Shown here: one piece after another, positions 47,350-59,195 of the stretch
Layout: every line of letters begins with the position of its first letter
Numbering within the stretch: position 1 is the first letter of the stretch
NCBI RefSeq assembly: GCF_020080835.1
Contig: NC_058158.1
Span: forward strand, 14,570,001-14,634,000
Length of the DNA: 64,000 bases
Direction of reading: 5' to 3'
Origin: Cotesia glomerata
Lineage: Eukaryota > Arthropoda > Insecta > Hymenoptera > Braconidae
Program-made: the position numbers and the translations under genes
The notes under the pieces: model-generated
What the model was told of the DNA's origin: nothing
Databases searched by the model: none
Seen by the model: only the letters and a program-made list of their open reading frames with translations

Positions 47350-48134
47350 TTATTGTAATTTACTGTTGACTTAATTTAATTTTTTAGATTTCATTAAATA
47401 TTCACAAATTTCTTCGTTATCGTTCTCACATTAACTATCGAGAAGTATAAATTATACATTGACATCATCATATTACTTAGTAAGATTAAGATATATTTAT
47501 ATCAAACTTGAATGTTAAAATAGTTCAATATTTAGACTATAGCATAAAAAATTCAAAAACTTTGCTCAAGAGATGAAATTTCTGACCTATCGCCGATAAA
47601 ACAAGTTTCTATGTATCTGCAAACACATACTTCTTTTAGTTAGCAGAGCTAGCCACATACTAGATTCATTTATGCATCAACAGATGTCGCAACATTTTTA
47701 AACGTTGTTTTTAATAATCGCTTAGAGTGACATTGAGTTACCAGCTATCTACACTGTTCTGAATAGAATGAAAAATTAATGCTTTTTTGTTGCGTATTGA
47801 TAAAATTTTTTTCCGTAATAATACTCGTTAATCTTTATCCATCAATAGCTCAAAAATAATTTAATATCACCAGATATTTCCATACAATTAACGTGTAGGG
47901 AATATTCAAATTTCGCTTACCTAGTTATAAAATTAAAATTTTCAACGTTTGAAAAATTATCATTTTCAATCAGATGTTCAAACATTGTTCGACGGAATTT
48001 AGGTTTGGTATTTGCAGAATATACCGAAAAAAATTCTACGAAAAATTAAATTTGTCACATTGAAGTCTAGGATCAGACTTTCAATATCGTAACATCGTAA
48101 ATTTACTTTTAAAATATGTATAAAGTAGTATATT
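42654..48134. other. Long stretch without recognised gene
   Basis: 42730-42900 holds TATATAATTATATA words. The rest is AT-rich unique DNA with GC-richer islands at 44040-44110, 44875-44975, 46070-46270 and 47060-47215 that have no clear ORF. (TA)n lies at 47294-47345. The islands may be regulatory or non-coding exons of a large host gene. Confidence 0.5.
47294..47345. repeat. (TA)n microsatellite
   Basis: About 25 AT units. Confidence 0.95.
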
Positions 48135-48138
48135 TTAA

Positions 48139-49662
48139 GGAGGTATTACCCTACAACGGTTCTCAACTTTCAGAAAAATTTCTCCCCATATGCCCCAATG
48201 TAAAGCATTATAACTACAATATGAAGTAGTAGAGATGCAGTACACTTTTGCGCCTCCTCTCACATGCGCAGAAGTAGAAAAATAATCCCACTGCGTCTTT
48301 TTTTTGACTTGGCTACATTGCATTCTCGCTCAGAATCATTTGCCCCTTGAGACATGTGTTGTAGAAAAATTTAATGTTTTGAAATAATTTTGAGGTTACG
48401 TATAGTTGGAGACTGCAAATAATAAATAATAACTTCGCGGCTAAAGAATGGCAGATTTTACTTTAGCAATATTTCGATCGGTCTTGAGTGATAGAAAAGG
48501 TCCTGGTAAATTTAAATTAGAGAGTCTCAGTCAAGATTTTTTAAAAAATTCAGATGATGAACAACAATCATTTCATGATGCAGCTTATGACGTTCTAACT
48601 TTACAGAATTTAGTGAAAATATTAAATTTAAAAAATAATTTATTCACTTGTTATAAAAAATGTCACGTTTATTTGCAAGAACTATCTGATGCAAATAAAA
48701 CAAAACATAATTTAAAAGTATTAACAGACTTGAAAGATATTATTTCGTTGAATATATGTAAAAAATTAGCTATGAATGATATTTCAGTTGATTCTTTGAA
48801 ACAAATATTTAAACAAGGAGGTGATGAAGCTATCGTGCAATTGTTTACTGAAAAAGTAAATAACAAAGTAAGAATAACAAAAAAAAAAGATATTATAAAG
48901 AACGTCTTAGACTTTTTAAAAAAATTACCAAAAAACTCAGTTAAGAAACCAAAAAAAAATAATTTTAAGAAAGAAAGAGTTTCTAAAAAAGAATAAAATA
49001 ATTAGTAGTATTAATGTTCTTCTAAAGTTAAAAATGACTTATTTTAAATAAGTGCAATAAAATATTTATTGAAAAATGTACTTTTAAATAAATAAATATT
49101 TATTATATTAATATTGTAGCTATATTCTTGATTTATACTATTTATTATTTTACATATTTATTTTTCCTATACAGTAAATTTGTGCTTAACCTATATCCAT
49201 TAAATTTTTATAGTTATTTGAATCTGTTAGGCTTCTACTGTATTTTGAACTTCCCGCGCAGTGCAACGTTGCCAAGTCACTATCTCTCACTTATTAGGCT
49301 ATAAGAGAACGCTTGAAAATCATTAAAAGTAACAAACTTTGAACATTGTTTATAAAAAAATTAATATCGCTCGTTTATGTTTTTTTTTTCAAAAAAATAC
49401 TTGTTATAACTTCAATTAAATATTCTCAGTTTTAAAAAAAAATCCTAAGAAAAGTATGGTTGTTATTCAATAAAATGTTCACTCTAACTACGGTCAGGAT
49501 AGGGAATACATGTTAAATGTACGATTTTTAATTGCTAATATTTCGAAAATTAACACTGCAAGGACTATTAAAAAAAATTTATTCGTATAGAGGACACTTA
49601 GAAGTACGCGTATTCAAAAATTGAGGAATATTGTAAGAAAAGTGATTTTTCACCATACCTCC
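48139..49662. mobile_element. TTAA-flanked element carrying an exonuclease-like ORF
   Basis: TTAA at 48135-48138 and 49663-49666 bounds a 1,524-bp block whose ends are short inverted repeats GGAGGTAT and ATACCTCC. TTAA duplication occurs in piggyBac and Kolobok elements. There is no transposase. The interior holds the 182-codon ORF at 48448 and several AATAAA signals after it. The short inverted ends could be coincidence, though they lie symmetrically around the ORF. Confidence 0.5.
48448..48996 (+). CDS. DEDDh exonuclease-like protein, C-terminal part only (182 aa)
   Basis: It begins MADFTLAIFRSVLSDRKGPG, then FKLESLSQDFL, and QSFHDAAYDVLTLQNLV at residues 41-55. His43 and Asp48 fit the HxxxxD ExoIII motif of DnaQ/DEDDh 3'-5' exonucleases, and the preceding block resembles the usual DTL..F...L...(R)..FKL..L segment. 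The N-terminal DxE and middle Asp motifs are absent, so catalysis is not expected from this ORF alone. Residues 140-182 are very Lys-rich. The ATG has a good context (AAGAATGG) and an in-frame TAA six bases upstream. An AG just before it could also be a splice acceptor. The frame is open throughout in AT-rich DNA, which suggests constraint or youth. Confidence 0.6.
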   Translation: MADFTLAIFRSVLSDRKGPGKFKLESLSQDFLKNSDDEQQSFHDAAYDVLTLQNLVKILNLKNNLFTCYKKCHVYLQELSDANKTKHNLKVLTDLKDIISLNICKKLAMNDISVDSLKQIFKQGGDEAIVQLFTEKVNNKVRITKKKDIIKNVLDFLKKLPKNSVKKPKKNNFKKERVSKKE

Positions 49663-49666
49663 TTAA

Positions 49667-51780
49667 AATGTAAAATTATGAAAGTAAATATATTGTACGT
49701 CTGGTCTTAGATTACGATGTGACAATCATTTATCAATTATTTAGAGAACAATTTTTTATCTGTATATAGCCATTTGGACAGTATGAGTAACATGCCAACA
49801 TACTATTTTTAAAAAATGGATCTGAGGATATTTAAAACATAATTGCATCTTTAACTTTGAATTACATGGAAACTAAAATTTAAAATTTTCGATAAAGGCT
49901 CATTATAAAATTTGAATGCATTTTAAAAAAGCCTAATTGAACCACAACGTTTTAATGTACTCAAAATTTTTTCCTTTTAGAACCTACTAAAATGTATGTA
50001 TAATTTTTTTTAAGTTTATAATTCCAAAATATCTGAGCTGAAATTTTTTCAAGCTTTCTGAGCCAAAGCATATAGTTGTTGTAATAATAAATAATCCTAT
50101 CAAATCAATTTTTTTTATGACCAATGTTAATATCACACTTGATATATGGGTTAATCTTGTCGTAAAAAGTCATTTTAGGCGACATGTGAGAATATAAAAT
50201 AAATTTTCATTAAAATTTTTAATGTTAAATGTTAAATTTTTAATGTTATTTAGAGAGTAAAAAAAATAGAAAATGCAAACTTACCTCTTTTCTAAGAATG
50301 AGACGATTCACCGACCATGTGTCCTCTGTGTCCATGTGTCCTCTATTTCCAATACTATAATTCAAAAAATCTGAGCATATTAGAATATTTCAAAACATGT
50401 CAAGCCAGACCATTTCAAAAAATAAAAATAATTAATAAACATATTTGCATGACTATATTGGGTCAAATATAGACATATCAGGTTGTACTAGAAAAGTTTT
50501 CTACGGAATATTATGACAATAGACTAATAACGCTCATACCATTGAAAATAATTTAAATTTTGATTTATAATTTTTCAAATATACGATTTAGAAATACATT
50601 AATTTTTCGTTGTAAAAAAATAAATTCAATATTTTTTTGGAATTGACAGCAAGGTGTCACTTTGGATTAAATACCGTAATATTGACTGAATACTCTATAA
50701 TGTTGAATTTACAATTGAAATATTTTCAAATTAAGACGAAGAGAAAAAATTCCTCAAAATACTGACTGCAACTTTTTCCAAACACAAAGAAAATACCCTG
50801 ATCACAGATTTAGGCTATTTTTTAGATACATAAATATAAATATCCATTGATGATCTGAATTCATGAGTTGATGAAATAAACTGTAACCAAACAGAGTTGA
50901 TCAGCATTACTTAGCTTGAATGTATTTTTCTACGATATCTTAGTCTCCTACCTCACTCGAGAACGGTTTTTCATCTTTTTTTCTCTTGCTCGATTTCATT
51001 CCGTATCGTCTTTTCTTGAATCTTTTAACTTTGATATCTTCTACTTCTTCCTTCTCTTTCCATCTTTGTTGAACGTTTTAGTCTTGCATGCCTTGAGTGT
51101 AGCCTTATACGGTGTACAACCTTCTTTTTTAGACTCCCGCTCATAGCTGGAACGAATCTGCCCGTCCTATCACCCATTTTTTTTTTTTTTTCATCCTTTT
51201 TCTCTTGTCCTCTTTTGCCGCCATCTATTCCCTTGCTGCAACTCTCCCTTACAAAATCAGCTATTCTCTACCGGGGTAAGAGCTGTCTGCAGATCAGTGC
51301 CGCCAGTTTTCTTACTATCACCCTCTTCTGTCTTTTCTTATATTTGCTACCCACTATTTTCTTTAGCATCATCTTCTGGCTTTTACTAATACGGTAGGTC
51401 AAATTCGTTCTTTTTGTTCTTTGCCATACTTTTTTCAGTATTTCTTCACTTGAAACGAAGATCGCAGCTCCATTCAGTGAGGGTGAGACCATTTCTTCGA
51501 TGAAAAAAGTGATCCTGAGCTGTTTTTTCTTCTAAGTTTTTTTTTACAATCAATTTTTTGCCCTCAATTTTGCGTCAACTCTGACGTCACTATACTAATG
51601 GTATAGAATTACTGCTTCAATCATTAATTAGATAAAGTAAAATTATATTTTTATTTAATCTCTTATCAGAGTTATTTTTATACTTGTACATAATATAAAC
51701 ATATAATTATGGTTTGATTAACTCGAATATTATCGATCTAAACTCCTACTTACTAATAAACTTTTGTTAGTTTCATAGTA
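49667..51780. other. Stretch without recognised gene, pyrimidine-rich island at 50930-51520
   Basis: Ordinary AT-rich DNA up to about 50900. The island is rich in CTT/TCT runs and higher in GC, with short open frames that look like by-products of low complexity. It might be a UTR or regulatory stretch. Confidence 0.45.
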
Positions 51781-52476
51781 CACGCAGAAAAAAATTTTGT
51801 TAAGATAACCTAAGATATGTTATGGTAACAAATGAATTTGTTAACATAGGGATAACAAATTATATTTTAAAATAACAAAATTTAGGTTATAACAAGTTAT
51901 TGATATGTTATAACAACAAAAAAGTTTTGTTACTACAGCAAAATCTTTAAGTTGATTCGACAAAATACTTTAGTTAGTATGACAATTTTTTTTGTTGAAA
52001 TAGCAAAATTATTCTATTAAAATAACAAAGAGAATTTGTTGGAGTAACAAAGGTAATTTGTTGAAGTAATAAAGAGAATTTGTAATAATAACAATGAGAA
52101 TTTGTTGCAATAACAAATAAATTTGTTAGAGTAAATTTTATAAGAATACATTCAAAAATACGCTATAATTAGCTATATAGCTGATTTGGAAAATATTTTG
52201 GCAACAAATTAGTTTTGTTATTGCAACAAAATCACTTAGTAACAGCAACAAAATTATTTTGTTGCAACAACAGTCATTTTGTGACAGCAACAAAATGATT
52301 TTGTTAGGAGCAACAAATTGATTTTGTGATTTAATAAACTGGTTTGTTAGTACAACTTGAAACATTTTGTTAATGCACCTAATGGATTTTTTGCTCCAAC
52401 TACACTCATTTGTTACCACAACATATTTTTCAGTTATCCCGTCTTTTGTTATTTCAACAAAATTGTTTTATGCGTG
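51781..52476. repeat. RepH (CACGCA terminus, TA duplication)
   Basis: 696 bp from CACGCAGAAAAAAATTTTG to CAAAATTGTTTTATGCGTG, with TA on each side. Almost all of it is built of AACAAA...TTTGTTA words in both orientations. Confidence 0.75.
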
Positions 52477-52589
52477 TAGTCATAGTACTTTTCATCAGTT
52501 GTCAGTAAAATTTTGACTAGTTCTATTAATGATATAAGAATTCACTAATCAAGCTGTAGTTCGACTTGAAGAGTCTATAAATTTGTGTG

Positions 52590-52818
52590 TGTTTTTTTCA
52601 CATAACTCCGACATTTCTTTTCGGATTATTTTTTGTACTTAAAAAACTGCGTCGAATGTCACCAAGCAAGTCAAAGTCAGATAACGCGTTTAAACATTAT
52701 AACCATTTAAGAATTTTTTGAGCTCGAAGAGCTCAAAAAATGAATAGATTTTTGAGTTACGCTCGAAAATAAGCGGGAAGTTCTAGGAATGACCTGCAGG
52801 ATTGACCGTTTTCCAGAT
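52590..52818 (+). repeat. RepA copy A8, terminal part
   Basis: CACATAACTCCGACATTTC, GCGTCGAATGTCACCAAGC, TTGAGCTCGAAGAGCTCAAA hairpin, then AAGCGGGAAGTTCTAGG and GACCGTTTTCCAGA. Confidence 0.75.
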
Positions 52819-53136
52819 TTTTTTATTAAATAAAAATAAAATAAATAATTTGAAATTCATCAATTAATAAATTTAATTTTTTATAGATTTTTTATAACTT
52901 ATTTTGAAATCATTATTTATAAATATTGCTGTTTTAGTCTGCTCTGCACCTGCCTAATATTAAAATCATTACTTATTTTATTATTTACATAAATGTGATG
53001 TTATAATGAGATTCGTTTAAATAAATAAATTAGGACTATTAAAATATATTATAAAATAAATTTTTATTTTATATTTATGATAAACTTATTCGATACGTTA
53101 TGCACTTCATAGAATTGTTATCACATACGATAGCAG

Positions 53137-53242
53137 CACAGTAGGCAGGAACTTCAAGGCGCACTGATATCACCAAAGTTAAACAGCATTGAGCGTGGTT
53201 AGTAATTGGATGGGTGACTGCTGGTGTTACAGCTGTACAATT
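53137..53242 (+). other. 5S rRNA-like relic (pseudogene or 5S-derived SINE head)
   Basis: ATATCACCAAAGTTAAACAG, then GCGTGGTTAGTAATTGGATG and GGTGACTGCTGG follow the order of the 5S rRNA internal control region (box A, intermediate element, box C), with several changes. The first ~40 bases are poorly conserved, so this is not a working 5S gene. A SINE3-type origin is possible. The segment after it (53279-53340) has a relative at 42664-42700. Confidence 0.65.
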
Positions 53243-53356
53243 ATCTGTAATTATTTTTTAAAATTTTAATTCATTATAGAGAATTGCGTATGACTCTATC
53301 AAGTACTATATCGATAAAATTAAGCAAATAATTAATTAAAAGTAACAATGGGCTTT

Positions 53357-53483
53357 TAGACCTGACCATGTCTGATCAAGCCTCATCAGGTCAATTCATG
53401 CCTGATCAAGCATGGTCATTTTTCATGCCTGATTAGGCCTGGAGACTCATGCCTGTTCATGTCTGATCAGGTCTGATCATTTT
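53357..53483. repeat. CTGATCA word array
   Basis: About ten variants of CATGCCTGATCA/GGTCTGATCA in both orientations end at TTTTTTCCCGGG. It looks like the word-rich end of a further element of the same style as RepB, RepF and RepM. Confidence 0.5.
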
Positions 53484-53674
53484 TTCCCGGGTTAGCTAGT
53501 GTCGGTAACGAAAATTTCGGGTGGTCCCAACTAGAAATTATATTGGGAATACCCAAGGTATATATCTGGGCCCCATTGGGTTCCAATGAGGCATGCCCAA
53601 TAGGGAAATCCCAATGAGGACCCAATTGGGAAATCCCAATTGAAAATGAAATAAATTATTCTCAATTTCTCTAG

Positions 53675-54033
53675 TTGGGATTCATATGGGATCTAAATGG
53701 GAATACCCAACGTGAGAAAAAAAATTTTTTTGCACTTTTTTCTTGTTGGGATTCATGTGGGACCAAAGTGGGAATGCCCAATGTGAAATTAAAAATTTTT
53801 TAGAAGTTTTTCTCTAGTTGGAATTCATGTGGAATCTAAATGGGAATACCCAACATGAAAATAAAAAATTTTTTGCACATTTTTTCTAGTTGGGATTCAT
53901 GAGGAGCCAAAATGGGAATGCCCAATGTAAAATAACAAAATTTTTAGGAGTTTTTTTCTAGTTGGGATTCATATGAGACCAAAGTGGGAATACCTAGGGT
54001 AAAAATGAAAAACTATCAGTTTTTTAATTCATC
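53675..54033 (+). repeat. Five 72-bp tandem units in RepM
   Basis: TTGGGATTCAT-type starts at 53675, 53746, 53818, 53890 and 53962. Each unit has TGGGAATACCCAA and an A/T run. Confidence 0.85.
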
Positions 54034-55828
54034 ACTTGCAAATGCATTATGTGAGCTTATATTATTAGCATATATTTGCTGTAAATTAATTAGAAATATA
54101 AATAAAAATTAGTCGTTTAGTATAGAAAAGAATTAGGAAAAAAATTCATTCAATATTGTTAAATAAAAACAATAAAATTTAGTTAAGCTTTTTCAAATTG
54201 TACATAACTTTATATTTTGAAAAATTTAGTTTTACGGGATTAAAAATAAATTGTAACAAATTGGGATGAATTCGAAGAAAATTTTAATCCCAATTTAAAT
54301 TTAATCCCATTACTCGGATTTTCGGAGTGAAATAATTAAGCAATTCGCGCACGGAGTGAATGCGGAGTTTTTTTAGCAGAGTTATTCCAGATTAATTTGG
54401 GATCAATTTTAGATTAAATCCAGATACTAAGTTGTGAGACTGAAATAGATTTTTATGTTGTTGAAACAAGATTCATACGTGAAATTTTTTCTTCTCACTA
54501 CAAAAAAAAAATTTTTATTGAAAAAAATTTTTATTATTAATATGTAAAAATTCAATTAAACAATTTTTTTTTTAATTTTTCGTTTTTTTATGTACTTAAA
54601 AAAAATTCAAAAACATCGAAAAAAGATAAAATAGAAATTTTATCCAAAAACATGAAAGCCAAAATTTTTTCTAAATTTTAAAGGCAAAAAAGCTATCGAA
54701 ACCTTTTTTTTTCTTTCACGACATTTTTTTATCATAAATGCGCCGTAAAAACAAGCAGAATAAAAAAAATTCAAAAATGTAATTTTTCGCCTAGATATGG
54801 CCAAATATGGGGTTGACCCTACTTGTAAATAATTACCGAAAATTTAAAAAAAAATTTGCATTTCAAAAAAATTTTAATTTTCTAGAAAAAATTTTTTTGC
54901 TAGTATAAGGAGGATTCCAAATCAATCGGACAGTTTTATGGTTTTTTATTTTTGATTCTTTCAATTTTTTTTCATTTTTCAGTAAAGTTTTTTTTTAATG
55001 TTTCAATTTTCTATTTAATTTCTACAAAAATTGTATTTTTAAGTCAGTAAAGTGAATAAATAAAAAAAAGTTTGGAAAATCCAAAAGTGCACGCCTCATA
55101 ACGCTCATTCATTTTTTAAGAAAAAATAAATTGTGTAACTGATGAAAAAAAAGAAAATTATAATTAAGTAATTTCTTACAGAGTACTTTTTTTTTTTTAA
55201 ATATCAGCGCCCTTTTTTCTTGTTATATGCGTACGCAGTCTAAAAAAATCTAGCTTTATCAAGTGGTGCCATAGTTTTCACGTGACAAATAAGAAAAATT
55301 CGTTTGTCTTTGTACGGTTATATCGTAATAAATTTTAATAAAAATTCAATTTAAAAAAAAAATACGTAAACTAGGCTACTGATATGAAATACGGACCCAG
55401 TTCATCGCATTCGTAAACTAATAAAAAAGGTCCGGTCTTGAAATATCAATTTGTTCGGGAGTAATCATTGGTACATCCAAAATGGGGTGACATCCGGACG
55501 TCCACGTAAAATTTTTTTCAAAACGTTTTTTTTTTTTCAAAATAGCTACATGAAATGATTTTAGAAAGTAAAAAATGGTTTGATTTAAGTGATTTTTCCG
55601 TGTACATCTACTTATATTATTGTATAAGTGTAATATGGTTGTGATAGAGACATTTAAAGATCACAAAATTGCTTGACCTTGACGAGTCGAGTATAAAGCA
55701 CAACCTCACGCGCTTCGCGCTATGAGACGTGCAAAAAATAATTTCTTTAATTTGAAGTATAACATAAATAATGTCTCAGTAAATCGGTTAAGTTGATGTA
55801 TACGAAATAAAAACCCACATTAATAGTA

Positions 55829-55905
55829 CTCCTGCTTGGACCAGCGGTAACGTGAACGACTGAGGACCTAAAAGACGCAAGTTCGAGCCCAACTCATGCC
55901 AAGGA
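55829..55905 (+). other. tRNA-like sequence in RepM
   Basis: CTTGGACCAGCGGTAACGTG resembles a tRNA 5' half with A box, and GCAAGTTCGAGCCCAAC a T arm with B box. Ends pair poorly. Confidence 0.5.
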
Positions 55906-56229
55906 TTTTTTCAATCAATAATTCCATGTCAATCCGAGATTAAATTCACTAATGAGTTCTAATTTAATATGAGTATCTAATCCTGAATTATTTTTAATTT
56001 TTTCGAAAATTTTAATATTTTTTTTAAAATTTACATGGGGTTCTGATGGGGATTTCCCTATTGGGACACAAGAGAGGATTGCCCAATGAGGGCCGCATAG
56101 GGCTTTGCGTTACATCCCTATGTGTGGTCCCTATTGGGCAACCCAATGAGGACCCAATAGGTCTTACACTAAAATTTCTAGTCGGGGTAATTCACCAAGC
56201 TGATAAAATCGGGACATTTTGTAGTGTCT

Positions 56230-56395
56230 AAATATATACATGCCGGCATACTGCCATCATTGTAGGAATAATCAGAAGAGCTACCTATTAGGACTTCAAA
56301 GAGTGGAGATCTGATGAAAACTTAATTTTTGAAAATCGAGGTGAAACCAATAACTTTTCGATTTATTGAAAATCATTGATCTTTATAGTAGTAAG
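56230..56395 (-). repeat. Worn RepA end
   Basis: Blocks ATTAGGACTTC, AGATCTGATGAAAACTT, GGTGAAACCAATAACTT in RepA order. Confidence 0.5.
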
Positions 56396-57202
56396 TCAAA
56401 AATTAAGAATCAAATATATATATATATATGTCACTTAAATTTTTTAAAGCTTTGCTTTTATATTGTCATATGTTCATGTTTTTGTGGGGGTAAAAAAAAC
56501 GGTTAGTATTAGCGTTTAACCAAACATTCCGCAACACATTTTTATTTGCAATCTTATATTGAGAGCGATTTTCCAAGAGATCTGAATTTGATGGAGAAAT
56601 ATCGTTGAGAAGAAGTTTTCAGAAAAGCGATTTTTTTAAGGAAACTGTTGAGTCCTTGGAATGGTATATTAAAGAAACTATATTACTGTTCTGTGAAAAC
56701 GGGTCGGCAATACAAAGATGTAAATTACTAGATAATTAGACCAGAGAAAATCGTCTTCTATGTTTGTATTCTAATCTTACGATTCACAGTAAAGTTCACA
56801 TATGTTCATAATACCACAATATATCCAACCGCAATGTTGAAAATTTGATCAAAGGGTAAACAGATATGAAGATTTAAGGATGCAACTACGAATGTTAAGG
56901 GAACAGCTCACTTCATAAAACTACGCAGTATAGACTATTAAAAATAGATAGCAATACACTTTATCTCAACACATATAATACACTCAATTCAAGTTGAAGA
57001 TAAATAATGTAGACTCTCTTGGAGAATATTACTTTGAAAATAGACAGAATACTACTTCGTTACTTTCTGTTTAACAAATAGTGAAATCGACTAGATTTTG
57101 TGCGTTCTTTTCTGCAATTTCAACGTTTTATAAATTAGAATTAAGCCAAAATGAGTTTGAATTATCTCTTAATTATTTGCTTAACGGATAGGTTTCCATT
57201 TG
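56396..57202. other. AT-rich stretch without recognised gene
   Basis: Nothing recognised. Confidence 0.6.
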
Positions 57203-57299
57203 TAACTTCTCGTTGTAAAAATCGATTGTTTTCAAAATTTAAAAAGTTATTGATTTTGGGAAAGTTTTCTGATGACTATTACTACGATGAAGATAATAA

Positions 57300-57590
57300 T
57301 TGGCAGAGTTAGTCTTAATAGACCGTCATACATAATATTCCACATGAGCGGGCCTAGGACTGAACCTTGTGGTACACCTCCAGTAATATCATACTCCCTC
57401 GGACCGTTCTTCGTGTCATACTTCAGGACCCTGTTTTCAAAGTAGCTTGCTACGATCTTAAGAAGGTATTCTGGTACATTCTTCTCTTGGAGGGCCTGCA
57501 TGATGCATTCCCAATTGGCGGAGTTGAATGCGTTTCTGATGTCTAGGGTCGCCACCAGGCAATACTCTTTCGTTCCACCCTTCCATCTGG

Positions 57591-57592
<2 letters not shown>
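57300..57592 (-). pseudogene. R1-clade LINE copy 3, internal RT fragment
   Basis: On the minus strand it starts (CA)n-AACCAGATGGAAGGGTGG, at exactly the same base as copy 2. It reads LDIRNAFNSANWECIMQALQ and GGVPQGSVLGPLMWN, then breaks off at CTCTGCCAA before YADD. It differs from copy 2 by only a few residues (for example A to D, S to T, L to M). The 3' half and tail are deleted. Confidence 0.85.

Positions 57593-57645
<53 letters not shown>
57592..57645 (+). repeat. (GT)n with adjacent GC-rich purine-pyrimidine run
   Basis: About 25 GT units then GCGCGCGCGC to 57660. Confidence 0.9.
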
Positions 57646-57647
<2 letters not shown>

Positions 57648-57939
57648 CGCGCGCGCGCGTATATGTTTGCGTGCGTGTATGTGTGAGCGTGCGTAAGGTT
57701 GAATGATACAAAGTGTTTCAGAATCAGTTTATTTATTCAGAAGATATCACAATTCCAAATTTTTAAAAATTATTCTATCAATTTAGTGACTAGATTTTCG
57801 AGCTTGAAGAATGAACAAAAGTTGTATTTATTAACTCAAGGAGTTCAAAACTTTGTAATGGAAAAATTTTTTAGTGTTGTGAGCTTGAAAATAGTGTGAA
57901 GTTCTAGAGGCAGCCTACAGAGTCAACTGTTTTCTAGAT

Positions 57940-58681
57940 CTGTTTCTAGACTGTTTTATATTGCTATTCGTTCCTTGCAGGTACCTTAGCTTTTTGGTAC
58001 TTTCTAAAAAAATTGTATCTTCAACTAAAATGTCTCACAACTATACAATAACTAGATAATTTTGATATTTTCTAATAATTAATACACACTGAAAAAAAGT
58101 CTTTTTCCACCTAGGAAATTTTTCCTTTTAGTAAAGAAACTGGTATACCTGTGTGGAGAATACCAAAGTTTTTTTTCTACACTAAAAATTAAAGTGCAAT
58201 TAAATTATTGAAAAATTGAATTTTAATTACCTTCAACGATTTGATTTCTATTTTTATTTTATTGAATCAAACTTTTGTGATGAATAACTCTTTGAAACAT
58301 GAATTAAAAAAAATAATTACTTTCAAAGATTTGTTGCAGAGATGGTAAATCCCATCAAGCAACTTTTTTCGTACCCAAGGACCCATCCAAATTGTAATAT
58401 TAATTGTAATACAGCTAGGTAATTTGTTCAATAAATAATGAATTAGTACAACTTTTCAATGATGTAAACAAACACGTCGGGACTGTGAAATTGGAGGGAC
58501 ATCAGAGAAATGGTGGCACCACCGCTGCGGTTGCTATGGTAATGCAGCATAAAGTTTTAGCTTCAGAAAAAACTTAGGTATTCTCAGGCGAAAAATGCCA
58601 GTTTTTTTATATTAAGAAACGTATATTGAATATAAAAAAACTTGCATAAAAATATTTGTATTCTGGGTGAAAAAAAACTTT
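57940..58681. other. AT-rich stretch without recognised gene
   Basis: TA-CACACTGAAAAAAAGTC at 58083 resembles the start of a CAC-type element, but no right end was found. Confidence 0.5.

Positions 58682-59195
<514 letters not shown>

Larger units (their letters stand above)
53526..56186 (+). repeat. RepM (CCCAACTAG/CTAGTCGGG termini, GT duplication)
   Basis: 2,661 bp from CCCAACTAGAAATTATATTG to AAAATTTCTAGTCGGG, with GT on each side (53524-53525, 56187-56188). Both ends are rich in CCCAATGAGGACC and TTGGGAAATCCC words. Five 72-bp tandem units lie near the left end, and a tRNA-like sequence near the right. The middle is AT-rich without ORF. Confidence 0.8.
57203..57939 (+). repeat. RepA copy A11, worn, containing LINE copy 3
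   Basis: The left end AACTTCTCGTTGTAAAAATC and AAAGTTATTGATTTT, and the right end GTGTGAAGTTCTAGAGGCAG and GTCAACTGTTTTCTAG, match RepA ends in order. Between them are the LINE fragment and GT tract. Confidence 0.6.

Noticed and set aside
51215..51492. Hydrophobic ORFs on both strands in the pyrimidine-rich island
   Set aside because: Low-complexity CTT/TCT runs give Leu/Phe/Ser frames. Overlapping frames on both strands argue for chance.
58083..58180. Left end of a further CAC-type element
   Set aside because: No matching inverted right end or TA partner found downstream.
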